The notes beneath the pieces were generated by a model that saw nothing but the letters and a program-made list of their open reading frames with translations, was not told the DNA's origin and searched no databases. From positions 1-36,681 of the forward strand of contig JBBTCO010000048.1 in the NCBI GenBank assembly GCA_038043185.1: a DNA stretch of 36,681 nucleotides, written 5' to 3'. Within the stretch, counting starts at the first letter, position 1. Every line of letters begins with the position of its first letter. Below are positions 16,641-25,069 of this stretch, piece by piece. The position numbers and the translations under genes are program-made. Origin of the DNA: UBA5009 sp038043185. GTDB lineage: Bacteria; Bdellovibrionota; Bdellovibrionia; Bdellovibrionales; Bdellovibrionaceae.

Positions 16641-16956
16641 GCCCTTCATCTTTCTTTGTTTCGACGACAACATCTTCCAAAGAAAGTTGTTCGCCTTCAG
16701 AAGAAGAGGGTTGATCCTCTGGATAAATGGTAACTGCAGGCGGGGGCATTTCTTGTTGTCTCTTTAAAAAATCATTAATTTCAAGATCGCCTATCGCTTG
16801 TTTTTTTATTTCATCTTTTAAGTCTGCAGTGGATCGTTTAAGATCATTAATAAATCGACCCAAGGTTCGCGCAACCTCTGGAAGTTGTTTTGGCCCAATA
16901 ATAATTAAAGCCATAACACTCAATAATATAATTTCCGACATTCCTAAACCAAACAT
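16630..16956 (-). CDS. tatB: Sec-independent translocase protein TatB (TatA/B family)
   Basis: The 108-residue protein has the typical TatA/B layout: a very short periplasmic N-terminus with a glutamate in the membrane segment (MFGLGMSEIILLSVMALIII), the hinge GPKQLPEVARTLG, an amphipathic helix (FINDLKRSTADLKDEIKKQA) and an acidic, unstructured tail rich in P, E and S. The Glu at position 8 and the length favour TatB over TatA, but the two are hard to separate by eye; in organisms with one such protein it can do both jobs. It overlaps tatC and lies 17 bp after the 213-residue gene. Confidence 0.88.
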   Translation of the reverse strand: MFGLGMSEIILLSVMALIIIGPKQLPEVARTLGRFINDLKRSTADLKDEIKKQAIGDLEINDFLKRQQEMPPPAVTIYPEDQPSSSEGEQLSLEDVVVETKKDEGHGS

Positions 16957-16973
16957 GATGGTACTCTAATCCG

Positions 16974-17615
16974 TTAAGACTGCCGGGTCAATTTCGCTTG
17001 GTCAAAAGGAAGCGTAAAAACACCCATCTCGACCAACTTTTCCCGCGCTAATTCGGATCCAGTCCTGAGATAGCGATCATAAAGTCGCAAAACACTTTGA
17101 TTACTTTGAATAAGGCTATTTTGACTGATGTAGGCCAGAACATCCATGAACTGCACAAATTTTACCGAAAACACACTGTACACCTTGGCTAAAGCGTCTT
17201 CGCGAGTGCAGTCGGCTAAGATTCGATAAGCTGCTCCGCCCATATCCGCATAATAATCCACATCAATAATTTTTCGATCAAACGAGTCGCCGAAAAATCC
17301 ACTCATATAAAGAGATTTATCCGCAAGCTTTTTCAGTAATTCAATTTTTTTTGAATGTTCTGCATTGGTCGCAACCAAATACAATTCAGCCATCGTTTGT
17401 GGTTTTCGTTGGCCAAACTCGTCCGTTTTTTCAAAATCAAAAAGATTTCTGGCGTCTAAATAGTGTTGAAGAAGTTTAATCAAATAAGTTTCAACATGAG
17501 GATAAGTCTCAATTTTTCTTTCGACAAAAGCTTTTTTTACGCTTTCCTTAAAAAAGTCGTCAGGCGAAACGAAGAGGTTTAGGCCTTGTCCCAGCTCACG
17601 TCGATCTGTGCTCAT
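16974..17615 (-). CDS. Conserved-looking cytoplasmic protein of unknown function, 213 aa
   Basis: The protein has no signal peptide or membrane segment and looks mostly alpha-helical. Its central portion has FGDSFDRKIIDVDYYADMGGAAYRILAD and a helical C-terminus (RLYDRYLRTGSELAREKLVEMGV). I do not recognise a domain. The gene lies 17 bp upstream of tatB on the same strand and is probably cotranscribed with tatBC, so a role connected with protein export or its substrates is possible but purely contextual. The ATG at 17615 is preceded by AAAGAAGAGAGAACC, a moderate ribosome binding site. The promoter region would be at 17616-17766. Confidence 0.75.
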   Translation of the reverse strand: MSTDRRELGQGLNLFVSPDDFFKESVKKAFVERKIETYPHVETYLIKLLQHYLDARNLFDFEKTDEFGQRKPQTMAELYLVATNAEHSKKIELLKKLADKSLYMSGFFGDSFDRKIIDVDYYADMGGAAYRILADCTREDALAKVYSVFSVKFVQFMDVLAYISQNSLIQSNQSVLRLYDRYLRTGSELAREKLVEMGVFTLPFDQAKLTRQS

Positions 17616-17766
17616 GGTTCTCTCTTCTTTGAGGTTAGATCAGATTTCATCATATCATATTGTCGGTAATTCTGAAGATTCTCATAAGTCGGCTGTGCAA
17701 AAGTCGGTATTATAATAATCGATCGACATTTGAATTATAAAAAAATTTTATGTGTTACAAATTGAG

Positions 17767-17793
17767 ACGGATAAGGGTTCCAAGTTTATCCGT
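17767..17793 (-). terminator. Hairpin after the M16 peptidase gene
   Basis: ACGGATAA (17767-17774) and TTATCCGT (17786-17793) pair perfectly over 8 bp around an 11-base loop. It lies 8 bases past the stop of the M16 gene on the minus strand and before the tat unit. The following bases (CTCAATTTG) form only a poor T tract, so it may be a weak terminator or an RNA-protecting end. Confidence 0.5.
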
Positions 17794-17800
17794 TTTCTTG

Positions 17801-20425
17801 CTATTTCTCGACAGTAAAGCCTTCTGGTGATCGTGGACCTACCAAGCTGGTGACGCATTTTTGTTTAAATATTCTTTGCGCTAAATTCTGCACATCTTCG
17901 GCTGTAATTGAAAAATATTTTTCCGTTGAGCTAAATGTTTCCATTGGATCTAAACCATAAATTGAATCAAATAAAATGGAATTACAAATGGCTGATTTTC
18001 GTTGTAGATCAATATCGTGACGACCAACAATATAACGTTGTGAACGCTGCAGCTCTTCGGTTTTAACTTTTATATTGCAAAGTTTATCGAACTCTTGATG
18101 AATCATCTGAGTGGCTTTTTCTACTTTTTCCGGAGAACAGCCAATATAAGCTCCAAAATAACCTGTCTCAATGCCCTCCATTCGTACCGGAGAAACTGAA
18201 TAAGCTAATGAATTTTTATCACGAAGTTCGATAAACAATCGTCCACCTTGACCTGACAAAATCGATTGCAATATTTGTAAAGTAAATCGATCTTTATCCT
18301 GCAAAGTTAAACCACGGTAGCCAACCACAAGATGAGACTGCTCCCTTTCAAGTTGAGTATAGATACTGACATCGCGATTAAGTGATTCGATATTTATTTT
18401 ATCGCCAAGACGATTTCCTTTTTTTATTTTATCACTTAATTCCGAAAATTTATTTTTCCAATATGTCGGATCGAAGTCGCCGACCATACATACAACCATG
18501 TTTGACGAGGTTCGCACTAAATCATAGTAATTTTCCAGATCAGGAACTGCTATGTTCTTAATCGTATTAAGATCTCCACAAGTTTCGCGAGAATACGGGT
18601 GTGAACCAAAAAGATGTTTCATAAATTGACTCATGCAAACCTGAGTCGGATTGTCGTTTTTAGAAACAATCTGATGATTCAAAATTTCTTTTTCACGTTC
18701 CAATACCTGAGCTTTCCATTGTGGGAAAAGAAAAACATCTTCCAATAGATGAGCCATCGGTTTTTCGTAGTTTGATAAAAAATCCATGCTGAGACCAACA
18801 GAATTTCGGCCCGAAAAAGCGCCCAGCGAAGCGGCCATTGAATCAATTTTGTGGTTAATTTCTAGCTCACTGTGATTTTTTGTTCCCGCTAGCCAAGTGC
18901 GGGACAGTAATTCGCTAATTCCTGTTTGTTCTTTTTTCTCAATGCGAAGCCCACCCAAAAAGGCTAATCGCACAGAAACTGTTGGCGTTTCTTTTTGGTG
19001 ACGCAGAATAACCTTGCCTCCGGTTGGTAAATTGATGATTTCGATTTTAGGCAAATCACCACCACCCAGAGCCGCCATCTTTAATTCTTTAACTTTAAAT
19101 TTCGTAGGCTTAAGCTTTGGACTTTTGCTTTTTATCTCAATTTTGCGAAGCCCCTGCACGAAGTTCTTCATTTCCATTTCACAAGTTTTTTTATCCGCGT
19201 TACTTGTCAAAATAAGATTTAAGGTTTTAGACGTTAGATATTTTTGAGCGACTTTCGTCAAATCCATTGGTTTTAGGCGATACAAGCTTTTTAGATATTT
19301 AGGGAAATATTTCGGATCTTTCATATAAAATTCAAGACCACCAATTTTTCGCGCAATTCCATCAACAGTTTCCAGTGAATAAACTTGCTCGCTCGCAATG
19401 TTGGTGATTGCTTTTTGCAGCTCCTCTGCTGTCGGCAGCGAACTCCGCGCCTTTTCAATTTCTTGCAAAAAGCCCTCAAGCAATTTTTTTAAATTTTTAA
19501 CATCAAACCCAGCTGACAAAGCGAAAATTCCTTCATCTGCCGGACTGAACGCGAAGGCTCCAACAGAATTTGTTACAGGCTCTTCAATGCGCAGGCGATG
19601 AACCAATCGGGAACTATCCCCTTGGCCCATAATCAAAGCCAAAACATCCAAAGCCGGAATGTCCTTGTGTTTAACGTTTGGAACTTTAAAAGCTGCGTAA
19701 ATCAGGCTCTCGTTAAAATCGGCCTTTAAAAATTGTTGCCGCGGAGCCTTTTGTTTTGGTTCTTTTGTTCTTGAAATCTTTTTCACAGGATAGTCTTTAA
19801 ACTCACCAAATACTTCACTAACTTGTTTTTTCATTTCTTCGGATTTAAAATCACCGCTGACCACCAAAAACATATTTCGAGGTGCATACCTCGAGTGAAA
19901 AAAACTTTTAATTTTTTTTGCACTCAGCTCTTTAACATTCTTATCATAGCCAATGACAGGAATTCCGTAAGGATGTTTACTAAAAGCCGTTTTAAATAAC
20001 AATTGACTGGCTTTGCGATGGGGACTGTCTTCACCACGTTTGATTTCTTCAATAACAACTTCGCGTTCATTGTCGATTTCCTTTGAATCAAAAATGGGAA
20101 AGCCCATCATTTCTGAAATAACACTTAGTCCCGTTTGAAAAAATGTTTTTGAAACCGTGACATAAAATACCGTCTGATCAAAGCTGGTATAAGCATTGAG
20201 TTCACCACCAGCTCCCTCGACGGCTGCAGCAATTTCACCGACGGCATACTTTCGTGTTCCTTTAAAAACTAAATGTTCAATAAAGTGACTAATGCCTTCT
20301 TCTTTTTTCTTTTCGTCGGCGCTTCCGGTACGCACCCACATCTGAATAGAGATCACTGGCGACTTATGACTTTCGACAAAGAGAACTTTAAGGCCGTTTT
20401 TAAGTTGAAATTGTTTTAACTTCAT
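17801..20425 (-). CDS. M16-family zinc peptidase with two M16 modules
   Basis: This is a double-module pitrilysin/insulinase-type peptidase of 874 residues. The N-terminal module has the inverted zinc motif HFIEH (H47, E50, H51) with the downstream glutamate in NEREVVIEEI, so it should be active. The C-terminal module (from about residue 460, AFLGGLRIEKKEQTGISELL) lacks the zinc motif and would be the partner half that closes the chamber. Linker and C-terminal segments (SGQGGRLFIELRDKNSLAYSV) are typical. There is no signal peptide, so a cytoplasmic role in degrading peptides is expected. AAGGAAAT precedes the ATG at 20425. Its start is only 17 bp from hemW, transcribed the other way. Confidence 0.9.
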   Translation of the reverse strand: MKLKQFQLKNGLKVLFVESHKSPVISIQMWVRTGSADEKKKEEGISHFIEHLVFKGTRKYAVGEIAAAVEGAGGELNAYTSFDQTVFYVTVSKTFFQTGLSVISEMMGFPIFDSKEIDNEREVVIEEIKRGEDSPHRKASQLLFKTAFSKHPYGIPVIGYDKNVKELSAKKIKSFFHSRYAPRNMFLVVSGDFKSEEMKKQVSEVFGEFKDYPVKKISRTKEPKQKAPRQQFLKADFNESLIYAAFKVPNVKHKDIPALDVLALIMGQGDSSRLVHRLRIEEPVTNSVGAFAFSPADEGIFALSAGFDVKNLKKLLEGFLQEIEKARSSLPTAEELQKAITNIASEQVYSLETVDGIARKIGGLEFYMKDPKYFPKYLKSLYRLKPMDLTKVAQKYLTSKTLNLILTSNADKKTCEMEMKNFVQGLRKIEIKSKSPKLKPTKFKVKELKMAALGGGDLPKIEIINLPTGGKVILRHQKETPTVSVRLAFLGGLRIEKKEQTGISELLSRTWLAGTKNHSELEINHKIDSMAASLGAFSGRNSVGLSMDFLSNYEKPMAHLLEDVFLFPQWKAQVLEREKEILNHQIVSKNDNPTQVCMSQFMKHLFGSHPYSRETCGDLNTIKNIAVPDLENYYDLVRTSSNMVVCMVGDFDPTYWKNKFSELSDKIKKGNRLGDKINIESLNRDVSIYTQLEREQSHLVVGYRGLTLQDKDRFTLQILQSILSGQGGRLFIELRDKNSLAYSVSPVRMEGIETGYFGAYIGCSPEKVEKATQMIHQEFDKLCNIKVKTEELQRSQRYIVGRHDIDLQRKSAICNSILFDSIYGLDPMETFSSTEKYFSITAEDVQNLAQRIFKQKCVTSLVGPRSPEGFTVEK

Positions 20426-20430
20426 ATAAT
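20425..20430 (+). promoter_or_regulatory. TATAAT -10 element placed for near-leaderless hemW transcription
   Basis: A perfect TATAAT lies at 20425-20430 and the hemW ATG is at 20443. A start of transcription about 7 bases after the hexamer would leave a leader of only some 6 bases. hemW has no ribosome binding site (bases before ATG are AATATTTCCTT), which agrees with this. The -35 partner is poor: TTGAAA at 20405-20410 has a 14-base spacer. Confidence 0.45.
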
Positions 20431-20442
20431 CAATATTTCCTT

Positions 20443-21624
20443 ATGTCGTTTGGCGTTTATTTCCATATTCCTTATTGCCTTCAGCGTTGCAGTTATTGTG
20501 ATTTTGCTACCTATGAAAAATCACAAATTTTGCCACCTGAAAATTATGTCGAACTCGTCAAAAAAGAAATTCATCAAAAGCTCAACTATTTTTCAGAACG
20601 AAAGCTCGATACCATTTATTTTGGTGGTGGCACTCCTAGCTTATTGCCGCCGCAGTTGATTTTATCTTTGATTGAGGAGCTTGAAAAGAACGGTTTTTCT
20701 CGGGGTCCTGAGACAGAGGTTACTCTGGAAATCAATCCCGCGACTTTGACTCCCCAAAAAATTGAAAGCTACCTTAAATCTGGTTTTAATCGATTCAGCG
20801 TCGGCGCTCAGACCTTTGATGATGCCTTACTTAAAATGGTTAAACGTGAACATAACGCTCAACAGACTCTTGACACTTTAAAGTTGTTACGAGATTTCGA
20901 CGTGAACTTCAATTTTGATATTCTTTTTGCGCTGCCCACTCAAACAGTCGATGGTTTAAAACGAGACCTTGAAATTGCCTTAAATTCTGGCGCCCGGCAT
21001 ATTAGCCCCTATTGTTTAACCGTGCCCGAAGGCCATCCCCTATCAAAAAATCGCCCTTTAGAAGAAGACCAATTGGAAATGTTTGAGCTTTTGCGCCTGG
21101 GCTTAACCCGCGGTGGCTTTGAACAGTATGAAATTTCAAATTTTGCTCAACCTGGGTTCGAATCAAAACACAATACGCTTTATTGGGCGGATCAAGAATA
21201 TTGGGGGCTGGGGCTTAGTTCTCATTCTTACTCTAAAGCAAGTTCGTGGGGGACGCGATTTTGGAATGTGAATTCGATTCATGAATATGAAAAACAAATC
21301 GAGCAAGCTGCGAACACTCAATGGGCGAGTGTTGCGGATGGCCTGGCTAGCTCGCAATATGAAGTTTTGAATGAAAGTCAGGCCCTAACAGACTTCTGTC
21401 ATACTTCTTTACGGATGATGTCTGGGCTTAATTCAAAATTGTTACAAAATAAATTTTCACCGAAGGCCTTTGCTGCTGTTGAAGTGGGCTTAAATAAACT
21501 TATGGCGCAGGGGTTGATACAACAGGCCAAAGGTCTTTGGTCTTTGACGCCGCAAGGAATTGTGCTCAGCAATAGAGTTTTTTACGAATTAGCCTTCCTT
21601 AAAGAGGATCTTGGCCCGCATTGA
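20443..21624 (+). CDS. hemW: HemW-type radical SAM protein (heme chaperone; formerly coproporphyrinogen III oxidase-like)
   Basis: HemW binds a [4Fe-4S] cluster and S-adenosylmethionine and delivers heme to target proteins; it is often misnamed as oxygen-independent coproporphyrinogen oxidase. The cluster motif CLQRCSYCDF (C12, C16, C19) lies close to the N-terminus, as in HemW. FGGGTPS, the SAM-binding segment EINPAT, SVGAQTFDD and the C-terminal HemN domain (about 290-390) follow. The extra N-terminal segment of true HemN is absent. There is no ribosome binding site (see the promoter entry). grpE begins 59 bp downstream, so the stress genes may share the transcript. Confidence 0.9.
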   Translation: MSFGVYFHIPYCLQRCSYCDFATYEKSQILPPENYVELVKKEIHQKLNYFSERKLDTIYFGGGTPSLLPPQLILSLIEELEKNGFSRGPETEVTLEINPATLTPQKIESYLKSGFNRFSVGAQTFDDALLKMVKREHNAQQTLDTLKLLRDFDVNFNFDILFALPTQTVDGLKRDLEIALNSGARHISPYCLTVPEGHPLSKNRPLEEDQLEMFELLRLGLTRGGFEQYEISNFAQPGFESKHNTLYWADQEYWGLGLSSHSYSKASSWGTRFWNVNSIHEYEKQIEQAANTQWASVADGLASSQYEVLNESQALTDFCHTSLRMMSGLNSKLLQNKFSPKAFAAVEVGLNKLMAQGLIQQAKGLWSLTPQGIVLSNRVFYELAFLKEDLGPH

Positions 21625-21683
21625 CATTTTCACTTGAGTACTCAATCTTATGAAGTGTGCGACGACTCTCTGAGGAGGCTTTT

Positions 21684-22220
21684 GTGTCAGACTCTAAAAC
21701 AAATAATGGCGAGGTCCATTCCGAGGCTACTTCGACCGCGACGAACGGCGCTGGCGAACTCAATAATGAAATGCAAAAACTTCAGGAACAGACTGAAAAA
21801 TTTAAAAACGATTATCTTTACCTTCGTGCAGAATTTGATAATTTCAGAAAAAATACCATTAAAGAACGAGCTGATCTGTTGAAGTTCGGGGCCAGAAATT
21901 TAGCGGTGGATTTGTTGGCCGTGTTAGATAATTTTGAAAGAGCAAATTCAGTTACTGTCACCTCAGAAAATTTTTCAACCTTCGTTAAAGGGATTGAAAT
22001 GACCTCATCGGAACTTAAAAATGCGCTGACCAAAAATGGCATTTCTGAAATTATTTGTGAGGGACAGCCGTTTGATCCAAGCCTACATGAAGCCCTTAGC
22101 AGCGAAATCAGTGATACTGCTCAGCCCGGTTCTATTTTAAGAGTTTTCCAAAAAGGTTATCGGCTTCAAGATAAAATCATCCGGCCGGCACAAGTTGTTG
22201 TCGCCCGAAAGCCTGAGTAA
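21684..22220 (+). CDS. grpE: Nucleotide exchange factor GrpE
   Basis: GrpE releases ADP from DnaK and so drives the Hsp70 chaperone cycle. The 178-residue protein has a disordered polar N-terminus, a long coiled-coil helix (about 35-85, with YLRAEFDNFRKNTIKERADLLKFG) and a C-terminal beta-domain with GISEIICEGQPFDPSLHEAL and RPAQVVVA. I set the start at the GTG at 21684 because a strong ribosome binding site (GAGGAGG) sits at the right distance; an upstream GTG at 21657 would begin before this site. A J-domain gene follows after 9 bp. No dnaK is next to it, unlike the usual grpE-dnaK-dnaJ order. Confidence 0.93.
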   Translation: MSDSKTNNGEVHSEATSTATNGAGELNNEMQKLQEQTEKFKNDYLYLRAEFDNFRKNTIKERADLLKFGARNLAVDLLAVLDNFERANSVTVTSENFSTFVKGIEMTSSELKNALTKNGISEIICEGQPFDPSLHEALSSEISDTAQPGSILRVFQKGYRLQDKIIRPAQVVVARKPE

Positions 22221-22229
22221 GGAGACTTT

Positions 22230-23213
22230 TTGTCTAAAAAGGACTTTTATTCATTGTTAGGTGTTTCGCGCACGGCCACGCCAGAGGAAGTCAAAAAGGC
22301 GTACCGCAAGCTGGCTTTGCAGTTTCATCCCGATAAGAATCCTGGAAATAAAAAAGCTGAAGAAAAATTCAAAGAAATTTCCGAAGCCTATGACACTCTT
22401 GGTGACGAAAAAAAACGCGAAGTGTACGATCAATTTGGCCACGCAGGGGCCCAGGCGGGCTTTGGGGGCGCAGGCGGGCCTTTCGGCGGTGGTGGCGGCT
22501 TTCGAGGTGGCTTTGGTGACGGCAGTGGAAATCAGGAGCAATTCCAGGACGTTTTCGGTGACGTCTTTAGCGAAATTTTTGGTGGCCGCGGACCTGGCGG
22601 CGGCAGACAGCGCCGTCCGCAAAAAGGTGCTGACCTTCGCTATACGCTTTCAATTGGCTTTGAAGAGGCCGCTCTTGGTTGCGAAAAAATCATTCATTTT
22701 GTCCGCCAACGTTCTGGCCAAGAGGAAACCGCAAAGCTCTCTGTGAGCGTGCCTGCAGGTGTTAAAGAAAATCAAAAATTAAAGCTCACGGGCGAGGGTG
22801 ACACCGCAAGCCCCAACGGTCCTGCCGGCGATTTGTATGTTATTATCAATATTCAAACGCATCCGCTTTTTAGCAGAGATGAAACCGATGTCGTTATGGA
22901 TTTACCCATTTCCTATATTCATGCTTTGCTTGGAACCCAAGTGGAAATTCCTACCCTCACGGGAAAAGCAATGATTCGCGTCCCCGCGGGCACCCACTCG
23001 GGTCAAGTTTTTCGTTTAAAGGGAAAAGGCTTTCCTAAACTAGGGGGCTTCGGCTCGGGTGACATGTTGGTCAAAGTCCAGGTCGATATTCCTGAACAGA
23101 TTTCCGCAGAACAGAAAGTATTAATTGAAAAGCTGGCCGAGTCCTCGGAGGATACCCCTATGGTAAAAAGCTTCAAAGATAGGTCGGCACAAATTTTAAG
23201 GTCACGAAAATGA
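22230..23213 (+). CDS. DnaJ-type co-chaperone without a zinc finger (class B)
   Basis: The protein stimulates the DnaK ATPase and delivers substrates. The J-domain (about 4-70) has the essential HPD at 33-35. A Gly/Phe-rich linker (about 75-130) follows, then two beta-barrel substrate-binding domains (about 135-310). The four CxxCxGxG zinc repeats of classical DnaJ are missing: the relevant region has a single cysteine (ALGCEKIIHF) and no others. It therefore resembles CbpA/DnaJB-type proteins, yet it sits beside grpE where classical dnaJ often lies. The start codon is TTG at 22230 with AAGGAG upstream. The next gene overlaps its stop by 4 bp. Confidence 0.9.
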   Translation: MSKKDFYSLLGVSRTATPEEVKKAYRKLALQFHPDKNPGNKKAEEKFKEISEAYDTLGDEKKREVYDQFGHAGAQAGFGGAGGPFGGGGGFRGGFGDGSGNQEQFQDVFGDVFSEIFGGRGPGGGRQRRPQKGADLRYTLSIGFEEAALGCEKIIHFVRQRSGQEETAKLSVSVPAGVKENQKLKLTGEGDTASPNGPAGDLYVIINIQTHPLFSRDETDVVMDLPISYIHALLGTQVEIPTLTGKAMIRVPAGTHSGQVFRLKGKGFPKLGGFGSGDMLVKVQVDIPEQISAEQKVLIEKLAESSEDTPMVKSFKDRSAQILRSRK

Positions 23214-24928
23214 AAAAATTTGCCCTTCTTGGTTTCGTCCCATTTATATTTAATTTACTTTCTTGTTCTTCCGTTTCGACAAGAAGACCTGAACTTAAAA
23301 CATCAAAAAATTCGCCTCATGTTATTTATCGTCCTGCGGGTCCCAAGGGAGCCAATCCAAAATCACCAGAGGTTGTAACGACTCCTACAGCTGCAGGCGG
23401 AGCCCCGGCTCTAAGCAACTCGCCTCAGGCACAACAAGCTCTTGCTTATGAAAAAGCAGGGCAAAATCTAGAGGCTCTTCGCTTGTTAGTTCCTTTGTCT
23501 GTCTCGGCTCCAACAAAAAAAGAACAGGACGACCATCGTCTTCATGCCATTGAGCTCGTGGAAACAAAACTCAATGAAAATGAATTGCACGAAGCTTCGC
23601 GCAATTCTGACTTTGGTTTTATCCGTTCGCATTCATTGTATCGATTGGGTGAAATTAGTTTAAACCAACAGAATGTGGACAATTCGCGACGCTACTTTAA
23701 TGGCGTGATCGAGCTTCAACCCGGAAGCGACTTGGCCTATAAGAGTAAGGAAGTCATTGATCAGCTGGAAGCATCGAAACGTGTTTCGCCAAAAACCATT
23801 GGCGTTGTTCTTCCGCTTTCGGGAAAAAATGCCAACATTGGCCAGCGCGCTCTTCGTGGAATTCAAATGGGATTGGGACTGCACCAACCCTATTCCAATT
23901 TTAAATTGGCAGTTATGGATAGCGAAGGAAATGCAGACAATGCTCGAAGAGGCGTCGAGCGCTTGGTTCGCGAAGATAATGTGATCGCACTTATTGGTAG
24001 TTTATTGGGGAAAACCGCGCTTGCTGAAATTACCAAATCGAGTGAGTTTAATATTCCAACAATAACTTTGTCGCAAAAATCTGGACTCACCGATTTTGGT
24101 CCTTATGTTTTTCGCAATTCCCTGACGACGGAAATGCAAGTTCGTCATTTGGTTCGAGTGGCCATGGACAGTCTTGGTATGAAGCGTTTTGCCGTCATGT
24201 ATCCCAATGATTCTTATGGTGTAGAAACAACTAATATTTTTTGGGATGAAGTTTTAGCTCGAGGTGGCACTGTCGTTGCGGCACAAACTTACAACCCCAA
24301 AGACACTGACTTTCGGCAAGCCGTTCAACGACTAGTCGGAACTTATTACATTGAAGCCCGATTAAACGAGTACAAACAAAAACAAAAAGAGTTTTTTGCT
24401 ACTAATAAAAACAAACCTTCGCGCTCTAATTACAATGCTGATGATTTGCTGACCCCGGTTGTGGATTTTGATGGACTTTTTATTCCTGATAGCGCCAAAA
24501 CTCTTGGACAAATTTCGGCCTTCCTTTCCTATGGTGGCGTACGCGGCGTAAAACTTATGGGCACAAACTTGTGGAATAGTCCCGGTTTAGCAAAACGCGC
24601 CGGAAGTTTTTCTAATAATATTTTATTTGTCGATAGCTTTACTCCGGCGTCGTTAGCTTCAAATCGTTTTTTAAGTGAATACAAAGTTATCTATAATGAA
24701 GATCCTTCGTTGATTGAAATTCAAGCCTATGACTCTGCTCTGATTTTACGACAACTGATTCTTCAGGGCGCTGCCAGTCGTGAAACGATTGCTGAAAAGC
24801 TAACTTCACTGAAAGAATTTCCTGGCTCGCTGGGAACCTTGCAAATGACTTCTGATCGAGAAATCCGTCGCCCCCTGCTGACTTTGACGTTAGACCGTGG
24901 GGAAATCGTTCCTTTAAAAATACGCTGA
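23210..24928 (+). CDS. LppC-like lipoprotein with a periplasmic-binding fold (penicillin-binding-protein activator-like)
   Basis: The first residues form a lipoprotein signal (MKKFALLGFVPFIFNLLSCS, lipobox LLSC, modified cysteine about C19). A proline/serine-rich linker follows, then a helical TPR-like region (about 70-185) and a type I periplasmic-binding fold (about 195-570) that starts KTIGVVLPLSGKNANIGQRALRGIQMG. This order matches LpoA/LppC-type lipoproteins, which in E. coli activate penicillin-binding protein 1a, but the same fold also occurs in branched-chain amino-acid receptors. The length (572) is near that of LpoA-type proteins. Activating peptidoglycan synthesis is therefore only a suggestion. 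It overlaps the J-protein gene by 4 bp (ATGA), so the two are translationally coupled. Confidence 0.8.
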   Translation: MKKFALLGFVPFIFNLLSCSSVSTRRPELKTSKNSPHVIYRPAGPKGANPKSPEVVTTPTAAGGAPALSNSPQAQQALAYEKAGQNLEALRLLVPLSVSAPTKKEQDDHRLHAIELVETKLNENELHEASRNSDFGFIRSHSLYRLGEISLNQQNVDNSRRYFNGVIELQPGSDLAYKSKEVIDQLEASKRVSPKTIGVVLPLSGKNANIGQRALRGIQMGLGLHQPYSNFKLAVMDSEGNADNARRGVERLVREDNVIALIGSLLGKTALAEITKSSEFNIPTITLSQKSGLTDFGPYVFRNSLTTEMQVRHLVRVAMDSLGMKRFAVMYPNDSYGVETTNIFWDEVLARGGTVVAAQTYNPKDTDFRQAVQRLVGTYYIEARLNEYKQKQKEFFATNKNKPSRSNYNADDLLTPVVDFDGLFIPDSAKTLGQISAFLSYGGVRGVKLMGTNLWNSPGLAKRAGSFSNNILFVDSFTPASLASNRFLSEYKVIYNEDPSLIEIQAYDSALILRQLILQGAASRETIAEKLTSLKEFPGSLGTLQMTSDREIRRPLLTLTLDRGEIVPLKIR

Positions 24929-24945
24929 TCTGCTCTTCACCAGGA

Positions 24946-24975
24946 TTGAATTCGCACCCTAATAATAGCTATAAA
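24946..24975 (+). promoter_or_regulatory. Predicted sigma-70-type promoter for the TraR/DksA gene
   Basis: TTGAAT (24946-24951) and TATAAA (24970-24975) are separated by 18 bases, a normal spacing. It lies about 95 bases before the ATG at 25070. The leader would contain a hairpin TGCGAG-ACAC-CTCGCA at 25035-25050, just upstream of the GAGGAGG ribosome binding site. Confidence 0.45.
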
Positions 24976-25034
24976 ATTATTTTATTATTTCTCTTTAACC
25001 CTTTCGGCTGGCTTTTTCATCTCAACAATCAACT

Positions 25035-25050
25035 TGCGAGACACCTCGCA
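25035..25050 (+). promoter_or_regulatory. Leader hairpin before the first TraR/DksA gene
   Basis: TGCGAG (25035-25040) and CTCGCA (25045-25050) form a perfect 6-bp stem with loop ACAC. The hairpin ends 8 bases before the strong ribosome binding site GAGGAGG. It may stabilise the mRNA or adjust translation; no T run follows, so it is not a terminator. Confidence 0.4.
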
Positions 25051-25069
25051 GAAACTTGAGGAGGAAAAA

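Noticed and set aside
17673..17740. AAGTCGG occurring twice before the tat unit
   Set aside because: Two copies of a 7-base word are too little to call an operator, and no good promoter could be aligned with them.
22261..22746. 161-codon plus-strand frame inside the J-protein gene
   Set aside because: It is an out-of-frame product of the Gly-rich region; the true frame has the J-domain with HPD and both barrels.
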